Source of the DNA: Methanosuratincolales archaeon
GTDB taxonomy: Archaea; Thermoproteota; Methanomethylicia; Methanomethylicales; Methanomethylicaceae
Direction: 5' to 3'
Assembly: GCA_937930465.1 (NCBI GenBank)
Contig: CALGKV010000124.1
Location: 1-9,826 of the forward strand
DNA length: 9,826 bases
Part shown: one piece after another, positions 1-5,671 of the stretch
Numbering within the stretch: position 1 is the first letter of the stretch
How the letters are laid out: the number at the start of each line of letters is the position of its first letter
Notes under the pieces: generated by a model
Told to the model about the DNA's origin: nothing
The model's database searches: none
Seen by the model: the letters and a program-made list of their open reading frames with translations, nothing else
Position numbers and translations under genes: made by a program

Positions 1-353
1 TTCGTGGCGAGGATGTGGAGATGGCGACCGACGGGCTCTCGCCCCTCGCGGTTTCCATCCTAAGCCGCGTAAAGGGGATACCTCGGGGAAAAGTCGCCTC
101 ATACAAGGATGTCGCCTCCCAGCTCGGGAATCCGATGCTCGCGAGGTTAGTCGGGAACGTGATGTCCAAGAACCCATTCCCGATGGTGGTTCCATGCCAC
201 CGTGTAATACGATCCGACATGTCTCTGGGCGGCTTTGTATATGGAGAGCATGTGAAGAAGGCGCTCCTGGAGGCTGAGGGCGTCGAGATCAAGAATGGCA
301 GGGTCAGGGAGAGACATCGCCTGGCTCGAGGAAAGTTATCTTGTCGCTCTTAG
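1..353 (+). CDS. ogt: O6-alkylguanine-DNA alkyltransferase (MGMT/OGT), 5'-truncated by the window edge
   Basis: Suicide DNA-repair protein that moves an alkyl group from O6-alkylguanine to its own active-site cysteine. Visible are the IPRGKVASY entry of the DNA-binding domain, a recognition helix with the flipping arginine (LARLVGNVM), and the active-site PCHRV motif at 192-206 with Cys at 195-197. Because the motif holds Cys and not Trp, this is a true transferase and not an alkyltransferase-like protein. A GTG (15) or ATG (21) could serve as a start, but the frame stays open to base 1 and reads xRGEDVEM, which resembles the strand-plus-linker that precedes the C-terminal domain in full-length family members. 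I therefore treat it as 5'-partial, with an N-terminal domain upstream of the window. The last 15 or so residues are basic and lie in the 50-bp overlap with the convergent nadM gene. Confidence 0.88.
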   Translation, partial: RGEDVEMATDGLSPLAVSILSRVKGIPRGKVASYKDVASQLGNPMLARLVGNVMSKNPFPMVVPCHRVIRSDMSLGGFVYGEHVKKALLEAEGVEIKNGRVRERHRLARGKLSCRS

Positions 354-852
354 AAATGTCCCTGATACGCTCGACCCCGCCTATCTCCTTGATGATTCGG
401 ACAACTTCAGGCGGGACTAAGCTTTCCCAGTCCGAACCCTCGAGGATCCTCTTCCTGATCTCTGTCCCTGAGTACTTGAACCTGTCAAACATGGCCGGGG
501 TTCTCACCTCCACCCCTTCCTCTGTAAAGAGCCGCTTGGCGAGTGGATTTCCGGTGTATACCACCTCAAAATTCGGCGTAAGGGATCTTACATGCCTGAC
601 CCAAAGGGCGTTGTTCCAAACATCGTTTATTGGGATTATGTAGGAGCACCTCTCCGCTAGCCCGTTTGACTTCAGAACCGATGATACCATCGCCATCCTC
701 TCCCCTGCCGTGAAGGGGTTCTCCAGGGTATGGCTTATCTGGGCGCTTCCTATGCCCACTATGAGCTCGTTTACCTCTCCCAGGATGTTCTTTATTACTT
801 CCAGATGACCCTTGTGGAATGGCTGGTACCTTCCTATAAGGAGACCCCTCAT
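304..852 (-). CDS. nadM: Nicotinamide-nucleotide adenylyltransferase (archaeal NadM)
   Basis: Joins NMN (or nicotinic acid mononucleotide) and ATP to give NAD+ (or deamido-NAD+) and pyrophosphate; cytosolic last or near-last step of NAD synthesis. The 182-residue length is usual for the archaeal family. The nucleotidyltransferase signature GRYQPFHKGH is at residues 7-16 (HxGH: His13, Gly15, His16). It is followed by GSAQISHT and NPFTAGER (residues 35-52) and by the second ATP-binding motif YSGTEIRKR (127-135). All fit NadM and not bacterial NadD. The start is ATG with a GGTG element a few bases upstream and a TATA-like box at 884-893 (minus strand). Its last 16 codons overlap the 3' end of the convergent alkyltransferase, and the C-terminal tail beyond the RDISKS segment is probably less conserved. 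The family call is firm; NMN versus NaMN preference cannot be read. Confidence 0.95.
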   Translation of the reverse strand: MRGLLIGRYQPFHKGHLEVIKNILGEVNELIVGIGSAQISHTLENPFTAGERMAMVSSVLKSNGLAERCSYIIPINDVWNNALWVRHVRSLTPNFEVVYTGNPLAKRLFTEEGVEVRTPAMFDRFKYSGTEIRKRILEGSDWESLVPPEVVRIIKEIGGVERIRDISKSDKITFLEPGDVSP

Positions 853-883
853 CTCAGCACCACAGGATCAATCACCCGCAGGG

Positions 884-893
884 CAAATAAAAG
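884..893 (-). promoter_or_regulatory. Putative TATA box of nadM
   Basis: The minus strand reads CTTTTATTTG centred about 36 bp upstream of the nadM ATG. With the usual archaeal distance of about 26 bp this places transcription start some 10 bases before the start codon, giving a short leader. Judged by eye from one sequence. Confidence 0.4.
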
Positions 894-975
894 AGTTCTC
901 ACGGCATGCCTCGCCCACGCCGATCTTCTTGCGTCAAGCCCGACCGTTCGGAAGGATCACGGTGAGTGAAAACGG

Positions 976-1740
976 TCACCACTTCAGGCTGACCGCACTC
1001 CCGACCTTTGCCCCTGTGACTGAGCGTGCGCTCCCCCTGTTGGCGACTATCTCATAGAAACCTGCGCTACCGACCAGCAGCCCCAGGCCCCCGTTCAGAT
1101 CCGAGAAAGTCCTGACTTTTTTTGCAGCGAACCTTCTGCCCGCTACAACAAACTCAACATTGCCATCCACTTCCAAATCGCTTCCGCGAATGCTTAGGGT
1201 GAGGTTCCCGAACCTGTCTGAATATATGACCTCGCAATCGGCGCGCCTTTCCCCTACGCTCCTCCAGAATTCAAGTTTCTCCCAATGCCAGATCCTCTTC
1301 CCTGAATCGCTTATCCGTCTCCCCGAAGCGATCATGGCTGCAGCTGGAGCGAAAACGTCCCTCCCTTGGAATGTGCTCGACACCTCTTGGAGCATGAAAT
1401 CGGGGTTACTGATCTCGAAAGCCTCTTGTACGCCGTCTTCATCTGACGCAGGAGAAAGGACGCCGTTGTCAGGACCAATGAAGAGGTATCTATGTGTCCT
1501 AATCGCGAGCGCTCTCCTGTCGGTACCTACTCCCGGATCCACCACCGCGACATGGATCGTGCCTACGGGAAAGTACTTGTATGATGAAAGCAGCACAAAT
1601 GCTGCAGACCTTAGGTCCCATGCCTCGATATCATGCGTCAGGTCGATGACCTCAACCTTCGGGGCGATCCTCTTGAGCACTCCCTTCATGATCCCGGCGT
1701 AATGCCCCCCGAAGTCTGTGGTTAGCGTCACAACAGTCAT
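976..1740 (-). CDS. S-adenosyl-L-methionine hydroxide adenosyltransferase (DUF62 / SAM_adeno_trans family), with a Gln at a proposed catalytic His
   Basis: Members hydrolyse SAM to adenosine and methionine using water/hydroxide, and are related to bacterial fluorinase and chlorinase. The 254-residue length is typical. The N-terminal domain opens with VTLTTDFG (Asp9 binds the ribose in relatives), then IDLTHDI (32-38), VVDPGVGT with Asp68 and, three residues on, Arg75, and FIGPDNGVLSP (87-97). Asp68 and Arg75 match two of the three residues of the Asp-Arg-His water-activating triad described for Pyrococcus PH0463. The third falls in the TFHGRD motif, which here reads TFQGRD (Gln125, codon CAA at 1366-1368). 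The C-terminal barrel domain includes YSDRFGNLTLSI. The ATG start lies in a 65-bp divergent promoter region shared with the aminotransferase. The family is clear; activity with Gln is uncertain. Confidence 0.93.
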   Translation of the reverse strand: MTVVTLTTDFGGHYAGIMKGVLKRIAPKVEVIDLTHDIEAWDLRSAAFVLLSSYKYFPVGTIHVAVVDPGVGTDRRALAIRTHRYLFIGPDNGVLSPASDEDGVQEAFEISNPDFMLQEVSSTFQGRDVFAPAAAMIASGRRISDSGKRIWHWEKLEFWRSVGERRADCEVIYSDRFGNLTLSIRGSDLEVDGNVEFVVAGRRFAAKKVRTFSDLNGGLGLLVGSAGFYEIVANRGSARSVTGAKVGSAVSLKW

Positions 1741-1764
1741 TATTACAGTGCCCCTTTCGAAACC

Positions 1765-1774
1765 TATATTAAAA
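1765..1774. promoter_or_regulatory. Putative shared TATA element of a divergent promoter
   Basis: The only AT-rich patch in the 65 bp between the divergent SAM hydroxide adenosyltransferase (ATG at 1740) and aminotransferase (ATG at 1806) is TATATTAAAA. On the plus strand it sits about 37 bp before the aminotransferase start; on the minus strand it reads TTTTAATATA about 29 bp before the other start, which would give a nearly leaderless transcript. One element may serve both directions, or each direction may use a different register. Confidence 0.4.
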
Positions 1775-1792
1775 GATCCTATGTTATTACGT

Positions 1793-1798
1793 TGAGGT
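1793..1798 (+). promoter_or_regulatory. Shine-Dalgarno site of the class V aminotransferase
   Basis: TGAGGT lies 7 bases before the ATG at 1806 and matches the archaeal 16S anti-SD core, supporting this start. Confidence 0.55.
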
Positions 1799-1805
1799 TT
1801 GTCTT

Positions 1806-2957
1806 ATGAGCTTACCCCAACTTATTATGCTGCCGGGTCCGACAAATGTCCCGGCGCGCGTTTACGCGGCCATGTGCAAGCCTATGATAAACCACAGGGG
1901 GGCGGAGTTCCACCAGCTCCACTCGAGACTTCTCGAGAACGCGAAAAAAGTCTTCCAGACTGAGAACGACCTCTTCGTACTCACCTCCTCAGGCACCGGG
2001 GGAGTGGAGTGTGCAGCGAGCAACTTCCTCCTTCCCGGAGAGAAGATAGTGGTCCCGGTCGGAGGGACATTTGGCGAGAGGCTAGCGGAAGCTTTCCGAA
2101 CATACGGAGCCACTGTTGTTCCGATTGAGGTCAAGATGGGATCGACGCCAACAGCAGATCAGGTGCGTGAAACCTTGGCAAGGGAAAGGGATGCCAAGGC
2201 AGTCGCAGTGGTCTATAACGAGACCTCCACAGGCACGACCGTAAGGGAGCTGCAGAGGATAGGCGAGGTCGCCAAGTCCTCGGGGGCGCTCTTCATAGTA
2301 GACGCGATCTCAGTTTTGGGTGGCGACGATCTCCCTGTGGACAAGTGGGGGATTGACGTCTGCATAACTGCCTCGCAGAAGTGTCTAGCGACCCCGCCAG
2401 GTCTTGCGTTGATCTCAGTCAGCAAGGATGCCTGGCGGCTGGCAGAAAGAGCAAAGCCTAGGAGCGAGTACTTCAGTCTCATAAAGTGCAGGAAGTTCAG
2501 GGACGAGAAGATGGAGACTCCGTTCACTCCAGCAGTCAGCCTATTCTTTGCACTTGACGAAGCCCTGCAGATCATACTCGAGACTGGGCTGGAGAAGTGG
2601 ATAGGCAGGCACAAGAAGGCGTCCGCAGCCTATTATGCGGCATTCGGCAAGATGGGTCTCGACTTCTTCGCTGAGGAGGGGAGCAGATCCACTGTGGTGA
2701 TTGCGATAAATATGCCACAAGGGATCGCTGCAAAAGACCTGAGGGAGAGGCTGAGGACCAAATACGGGGTGGTGGTCGCAGGGGGGTTCGGTCCACTCAA
2801 GGACGCGATCTTCAGGATAGGGAATATGGGGATAGTTACCCCGAGGGAGACCCTGACCACGATCTCTTCTGTCGGCGCAGCCTTGGAGGAGCTTGGTTTC
2901 AAGGGGAGATTGGGAGTCGGGCTCGAGGCAGCCCTCCCTATTCTGCCTGAGATCTGA
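1806..2957 (+). CDS. Class V PLP aminotransferase (serine-pyruvate / alanine-glyoxylate / SerC-like broad-specificity type)
   Basis: PLP-dependent transaminase of the alanine-glyoxylate/serine-pyruvate group. The protein opens with the family's MLPGPTNVP substrate-loop motif (residues 8-16), then NHRGAEF (29-35), the cofactor-phosphate loop SSGTGG (61-66), NETSTG (138-143), the PLP ring-binding Asp166 in VDAISVLGG, and the Schiff-base Lys192 in SQKCLATPPGLA. GGFGPLKD and FRIGNMG near the C-terminus complete the family pattern; the 383-residue length is normal. In methanogens a homologue of this type acts broadly on aspartate, alanine, glutamate and phosphoserine substrates, so roles in serine, glycine or aspartate synthesis are plausible. 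The exact substrate cannot be read here. ATG start with TGAGGT 7 bases ahead. The last 20 bp overlap the convergent hypD end. Confidence 0.93.
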   Translation: MSLPQLIMLPGPTNVPARVYAAMCKPMINHRGAEFHQLHSRLLENAKKVFQTENDLFVLTSSGTGGVECAASNFLLPGEKIVVPVGGTFGERLAEAFRTYGATVVPIEVKMGSTPTADQVRETLARERDAKAVAVVYNETSTGTTVRELQRIGEVAKSSGALFIVDAISVLGGDDLPVDKWGIDVCITASQKCLATPPGLALISVSKDAWRLAERAKPRSEYFSLIKCRKFRDEKMETPFTPAVSLFFALDEALQIILETGLEKWIGRHKKASAAYYAAFGKMGLDFFAEEGSRSTVVIAINMPQGIAAKDLRERLRTKYGVVVAGGFGPLKDAIFRIGNMGIVTPRETLTTISSVGAALEELGFKGRLGVGLEAALPILPEI

Positions 2958-4032
2958 GCCTGCGATCCGAATACTTGAATGCTATAGCGCACGTCCCCTC
3001 TATGCTGACCATGCACGGCCCGACAGGGCGCTCGGGGGTGCATTCTTTGCCGAAGAGTGGGCACGACTCGGGCCTTAAGGTTCCGAGGAGGACCTCCCCG
3101 CAGGAACACCCTTCTGGCATCCTTTCGCCCCCGACTGCAGAGATCCCGTACTTCCATTCAGCATCGTGCTTGATGTTCTCTTGGCGTAGCCTTAGCCCTG
3201 AGCTTTGAATTGTACCTATGCCTCGCCATTCTGCGTCTGAGACTTGGAATGCTTTTTCCATTGCGCCGAGCGCTATTTTGTTGCCAGATGCCCTCACTGC
3301 CCTTGCATATTCATTGTAGACATAGGCAATACCTTTCCTGTTCTGGAGTGCGATGTTTAGGATAGCAAGCATTATGTCGAGCGGCTCGAAGCCAGCGACT
3401 GCCATTGGCTTGGAGTATTTCGAAGAGAGATCCTTGTAGGCGTCAGCCCCGATTATTGTGGAAACGTGCCCCGGGCATATGAAGCCGTCTATCTTCGCTC
3501 CGGATTCTAGTAGGTACTGAATTGCAGGGGGTATCAGCTTGTGGGATAAAAATAAGCTGAAATTCGGGGGGAGCCCCTTGATCACTTCGACTGCAGTTGT
3601 TGGAGCAGTCGTCTCAAAGCCAATGGCAAAATGGACAAACTCCCGCCCAGTTTCTTGCCGTGCCATCCCTATTGCATCCGAAATTCCATAAACCACCCTT
3701 ACGTCAGCGCCAGATGCCTTCGCCTCTGCAAGGGACCGTTCTCGGCCTGGAACCCTGAGCACATCGCCGAAGGTCGTGACCACGACACCCCCTTCCAGAG
3801 CGAGACGGCAGAGCGCATCTATCTCGCCCCCGGGTGTAACACACACTGGACAGCCAGGTCCGGCCACGACTTGGACATTCTCTGGGAGGAGGTCCCTCAA
3901 GCCGTTATGGGTTATCGCCCACTCATGGGTCCCACACACATGCATTATCCTGAGAGTCTCCGCGTCGGCAACCTCTTCTATCTTCTCCGCAGTTTTCTTG
4001 ACAAGATCCCTGTCCTTGTACTTGGATAACAA
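2938..4032 (-). CDS. hypD: [NiFe]-hydrogenase maturation protein HypD
   Basis: Iron-sulfur scaffold that, with HypC, assembles the Fe(CN)2CO group for the active site of [NiFe] hydrogenases in the cytosol. At 364 residues it is family length. Conserved signatures: MHVCGTHEW (Cys33, His36), AGPGCPVCVTP (Cys61, Cys64), TTFGDVLRVPG, GFETTAPTTA, and CPGHVSTIIG. A Cys-rich C-terminus follows, with Cys309, 311, 324, 331, 340 and 348, some of which should bind the [4Fe-4S] cluster. The start is TTG at 4030-4032, with GGTGG at 4040-4044 seven bases upstream; no ATG fits the N-terminus. It follows hypC by 15 bp, so the two are surely cotranscribed. The 3' end overlaps the convergent aminotransferase by 20 bp. 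No other hyp gene or hydrogenase subunit is in the window. Confidence 0.97.
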   Translation of the reverse strand: MLSKYKDRDLVKKTAEKIEEVADAETLRIMHVCGTHEWAITHNGLRDLLPENVQVVAGPGCPVCVTPGGEIDALCRLALEGGVVVTTFGDVLRVPGRERSLAEAKASGADVRVVYGISDAIGMARQETGREFVHFAIGFETTAPTTAVEVIKGLPPNFSLFLSHKLIPPAIQYLLESGAKIDGFICPGHVSTIIGADAYKDLSSKYSKPMAVAGFEPLDIMLAILNIALQNRKGIAYVYNEYARAVRASGNKIALGAMEKAFQVSDAEWRGIGTIQSSGLRLRQENIKHDAEWKYGISAVGGERMPEGCSCGEVLLGTLRPESCPLFGKECTPERPVGPCMVSIEGTCAIAFKYSDRRLRSQAE

Positions 4033-4047
4033 GGGATTGCCACCACT

Positions 4048-4281
4048 TCATCCTTCAAGCTCAGCGCGGGCGACCTCGCCCCAAGCCTCCAGGATCTCCC
4101 TCGCCTCCGTCTCGTCAAGCTTAGTTATGGCGTATCCAGTGTGTATCAGTACATAGTCGCCGATCTTGACACCTTGATCGGAGATAAGCTCCAGCGACGC
4201 CTCCCTCCTGATCCCTCCGATGTCGACCTCGGCTTTTTCGCCGTCAATCTTCGTCACCCTTCCGGGGACTGCCAGACACAC
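4048..4281 (-). CDS. hypC: [NiFe]-hydrogenase maturation chaperone HypC
   Basis: Small chaperone that binds HypD and the hydrogenase large subunit and carries the Fe(CN)2CO unit. HypC proteins begin Met-Cys-Leu-Ala, and the Cys, exposed near the N-terminus, is essential. The frame is open back to an ATG at 4359, but the true start is the GTG at 4279-4281, giving MCLAVPGRVT with Cys2. AGGTGG at 4288-4293 sits exactly 6 bases ahead. The resulting 77 residues are normal length, while the longer version would bury Cys2 at residue 28. The conserved His47 lies in VLIHTGYAI. Stop TGA at 4048-4050, 15 bp before hypD. The promoter should lie within 4282-4404, divergent from the phosphoesterase; a weak CTTATCTAAAG-like element is near 4313-4323 on the minus strand. 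Confidence 0.95.
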   Translation of the reverse strand: MCLAVPGRVTKIDGEKAEVDIGGIRREASLELISDQGVKIGDYVLIHTGYAITKLDETEAREILEAWGEVARAELEG

Positions 4282-4287
4282 TTCCGT

Positions 4288-4293
4288 CCACCT
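4288..4293 (-). promoter_or_regulatory. Shine-Dalgarno site that fixes the hypC start
   Basis: Minus-strand AGGTGG with a 6-base spacer to the GTG at 4281. It decides for the internal GTG (MCLAVPG) over the upstream ATG at 4359. Confidence 0.75.
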
Positions 4294-4358
4294 GCTTTGA
4301 TAATCGCCTCCCCCTTTAGATAAGCCTATCTGACTTGCCACACCCTTGCCTGAGATCA

Positions 4359-4366
4359 ATTTTATC
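4359..4366 (+). promoter_or_regulatory. Putative TATA box of the metallophosphoesterase-HD operon
   Basis: ATTTTATC lies about 43 bp before the preferred TTG start at 4405, in the 123-bp divergent region between hypC and the phosphoesterase. Weak match, judged by position and AT content only. Confidence 0.3.
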
Positions 4367-4404
4367 AGGCTGGAGTGGATGGATCAGGGGGAGTGGTGGA
4401 CTCT

Positions 4405-5076
4405 TTGGTCAAGTTTTTGGCCCTCTCGGACATCCATGGAAAGCTTTCGAGCCTACAGTCAATATTGGAAAAGGCACTGGGGGCACACACAATCGACGCC
4501 ATAACGGTGTCTGGCGACATTTCCCACTATGGAGACAGGGATGAGGTTAGGCACATATTGGACGCCCTCGGAAGCCCGGGTCTCCGTGTCTTTTTCGTGC
4601 TGGGCAACTGCGATCCCCCGGAGGCATCGGGCCTGTCCACTGGGACAGCTATACCGCTTGAGACTAAGTGTGAAACATGCGGCGGGCTCATGCTCACAGG
4701 CGCGGGAGGATCCACGCCCACCCCGTTCGGGACCACCTTTGAAAGGGAAGAGGAAGAAATTGTAGGTCGGATTAGGGAGAACCTTGGATCGTGCAATTCC
4801 GAATCGGGTAGGCTCTACCTTCTGGTGCACAATCCGCCTTATGGCACCTCCCTTGACAGGACCTCATTCGGCCGGCATGTGGGGAGCAGAAGGTTGAGAG
4901 AGCTAATCGAGACCATCTCGCCAGCCGCCGTCCAATGTGGTCACATCCACGAGGCAGCAGGAGTCGAGCGAATCGGAGCTACGGTGGTCTTCAACCCTGG
5001 ACCTGCTATGAAAGGGAACTACGCTCTGGTGGAGGTGGATTCAGGTGGCGTCGCCGTCTCAATCGAGAGGTCTTGA
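4405..5076 (+). CDS. Calcineurin-like metallophosphoesterase (Icc-related archaeal type)
   Basis: Predicted two-metal phosphoesterase. Metal-binding motifs appear in order: ALSDIHG (Asp9, His11), SGDISHYGD (Asp38), VLGNCD (Asn68, Asp70), LLVHNPPYG (His142) and QCGHIHE (His180, His182), then VVFNPGPA. GNCD replaces the common GNHD, so the usual catalytic-acid His is Cys69. A CxxC pair (Cys89, Cys92) is present. The frame opens at GTG 4375, but the family starts at MKxLALSDIHG, so TTG at 4405 (MVKFLALSDIHG, 223 residues) is preferred, with GTGGTGGA just upstream; GTG 4393 or 4396 are alternatives. A TATA-like ATTTTATC at 4359-4366 would start transcription near 4388, after the GTG at 4375. The HD-domain gene begins inside its 3' end. 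The substrate is unknown; cyclic nucleotides, nucleotides or phosphoproteins are all possible. Confidence 0.88.
   Translation: MVKFLALSDIHGKLSSLQSILEKALGAHTIDAITVSGDISHYGDRDEVRHILDALGSPGLRVFFVLGNCDPPEASGLSTGTAIPLETKCETCGGLMLTGAGGSTPTPFGTTFEREEEEIVGRIRENLGSCNSESGRLYLLVHNPPYGTSLDRTSFGRHVGSRRLRELIETISPAAVQCGHIHEAAGVERIGATVVFNPGPAMKGNYALVEVDSGGVAVSIERS
5031..5037 (+). promoter_or_regulatory. Strong Shine-Dalgarno site embedded in the phosphoesterase gene
   Basis: A full GGAGGTG lies 7 bases before the GTG at 5045, inside the last codons of the phosphoesterase. It fixes the start of the HD-domain gene and implies translation initiation within the upstream reading frame. Confidence 0.7.
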
Positions 5077-5671
5077 GCGCGACATCTCGCTCTACAACCG
5101 ACTGATCCCATGCCTCGAGGCGCTAAGTAGAGGCTGCTTCAACGAGTTCGGGTGCCATGGATGGGAACATGTCCAGAGGGTTCGTGCACTCGCCCGCAAG
5201 ATAGGCATTGAAGAAGGCGCCGCGCTGGAGATCCTAGACCTCGCTGCCCTCTTCCACGACTCTAAGAGGGATGAGACCGACCATGCAAGAAGGAGCGCAG
5301 ATTATGCTGAAGAAGTCCTAAGGTCGCACGGCTTCTCTGAAAGCTTCTTGAAAGCCGTTGCTAGCGCAATAGCTTCCCACAGCTACACCTCTGGGCGGTT
5401 CTCTGAGTCCCTAGAGGCAAAAGCACTCTCTGATGCGGACCGGCTGGACGCTATGGGAGCAATCGGGATCTACAGAACAGTCCAGTACAACCTTGAGAAT
5501 GGCTATCCTGCCGCTAGGGTTGCCGAACACATATCAGAGAAGCTCCTGCGCCTATCCGAAAGGATGTATACATCGACGGGCAGGAGGATGGCAAGAGAAC
5601 GAGAGAGTATCCTCAGGCTCTACATGGAGTCCCTGCTCAGCGAACTCCGGGACTCTAGCAACTCCACATAG
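5045..5671 (+). CDS. HD-domain metal-dependent phosphohydrolase
   Basis: Predicted metal-dependent phosphohydrolase of the HD superfamily. The order of motifs is HGWEHVQRV (His42 as first metal ligand, His38 nearby), LAALFHDSKRD (His71-Asp72, the HD pair), IASHSY (His112), and SDADRLDAMGAIGI (Asp132). This is the H...HD...H...D layout of YedJ-like proteins, and the whole protein is one HD domain of 208 residues. Start GTG at 5045 has a perfect GGAGGTG 7 bases ahead; the gene overlaps the metallophosphoesterase by 32 bp in another frame, so the two are coupled. There is no signal peptide or fused domain. The 3' end overlaps the convergent CYTH gene by 52 bp. HD enzymes of this shape act on nucleotides or cyclic or triphosphate nucleotides; the substrate here is not readable. 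Confidence 0.88.
   Translation: MASPSQSRGLERDISLYNRLIPCLEALSRGCFNEFGCHGWEHVQRVRALARKIGIEEGAALEILDLAALFHDSKRDETDHARRSADYAEEVLRSHGFSESFLKAVASAIASHSYTSGRFSESLEAKALSDADRLDAMGAIGIYRTVQYNLENGYPAARVAEHISEKLLRLSERMYTSTGRRMARERESILRLYMESLLSELRDSSNST

Noticed and set aside
903..910. Perfect 8-bp palindrome GGCATGCC in the nadM-DUF62 gap
   Set aside because: Isolated, with no second copy and placed upstream of the nadM TATA box; too short to call an operator.
853..975. Possible small RNA or short gene in the 123-bp gap between nadM and the DUF62 gene
   Set aside because: No Shine-Dalgarno-led frame of convincing composition and no tRNA-like or extended stem structure; best explained as nadM promoter and DUF62 3' region.
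942..977. Seven-base inverted repeat (GACCGTT at 942-948, AACGGTC at 971-977) spanning the end of the DUF62 gene
   Set aside because: The loop is 22 bases and the stem short with no U run beside it; expected by chance at this length, so not called a terminator.
1113..1120. T-rich run (plus strand) as a terminator
   Set aside because: It lies inside the DUF62 coding sequence as the antisense of Lys codons, with no plus-strand gene ending upstream.
1160..1702. 180-codon open frame on the plus strand opposite the DUF62 gene
   Set aside because: Ser/Thr/Leu/Pro-rich shadow of a well-recognised gene on the other strand; no start signals or family resemblance.
2633..3157. 174-codon open frame on the minus strand over the aminotransferase/hypD junction
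   Set aside because: Antisense to two conserved genes in their true frames, with Arg/Pro/Ser-rich shadow composition.
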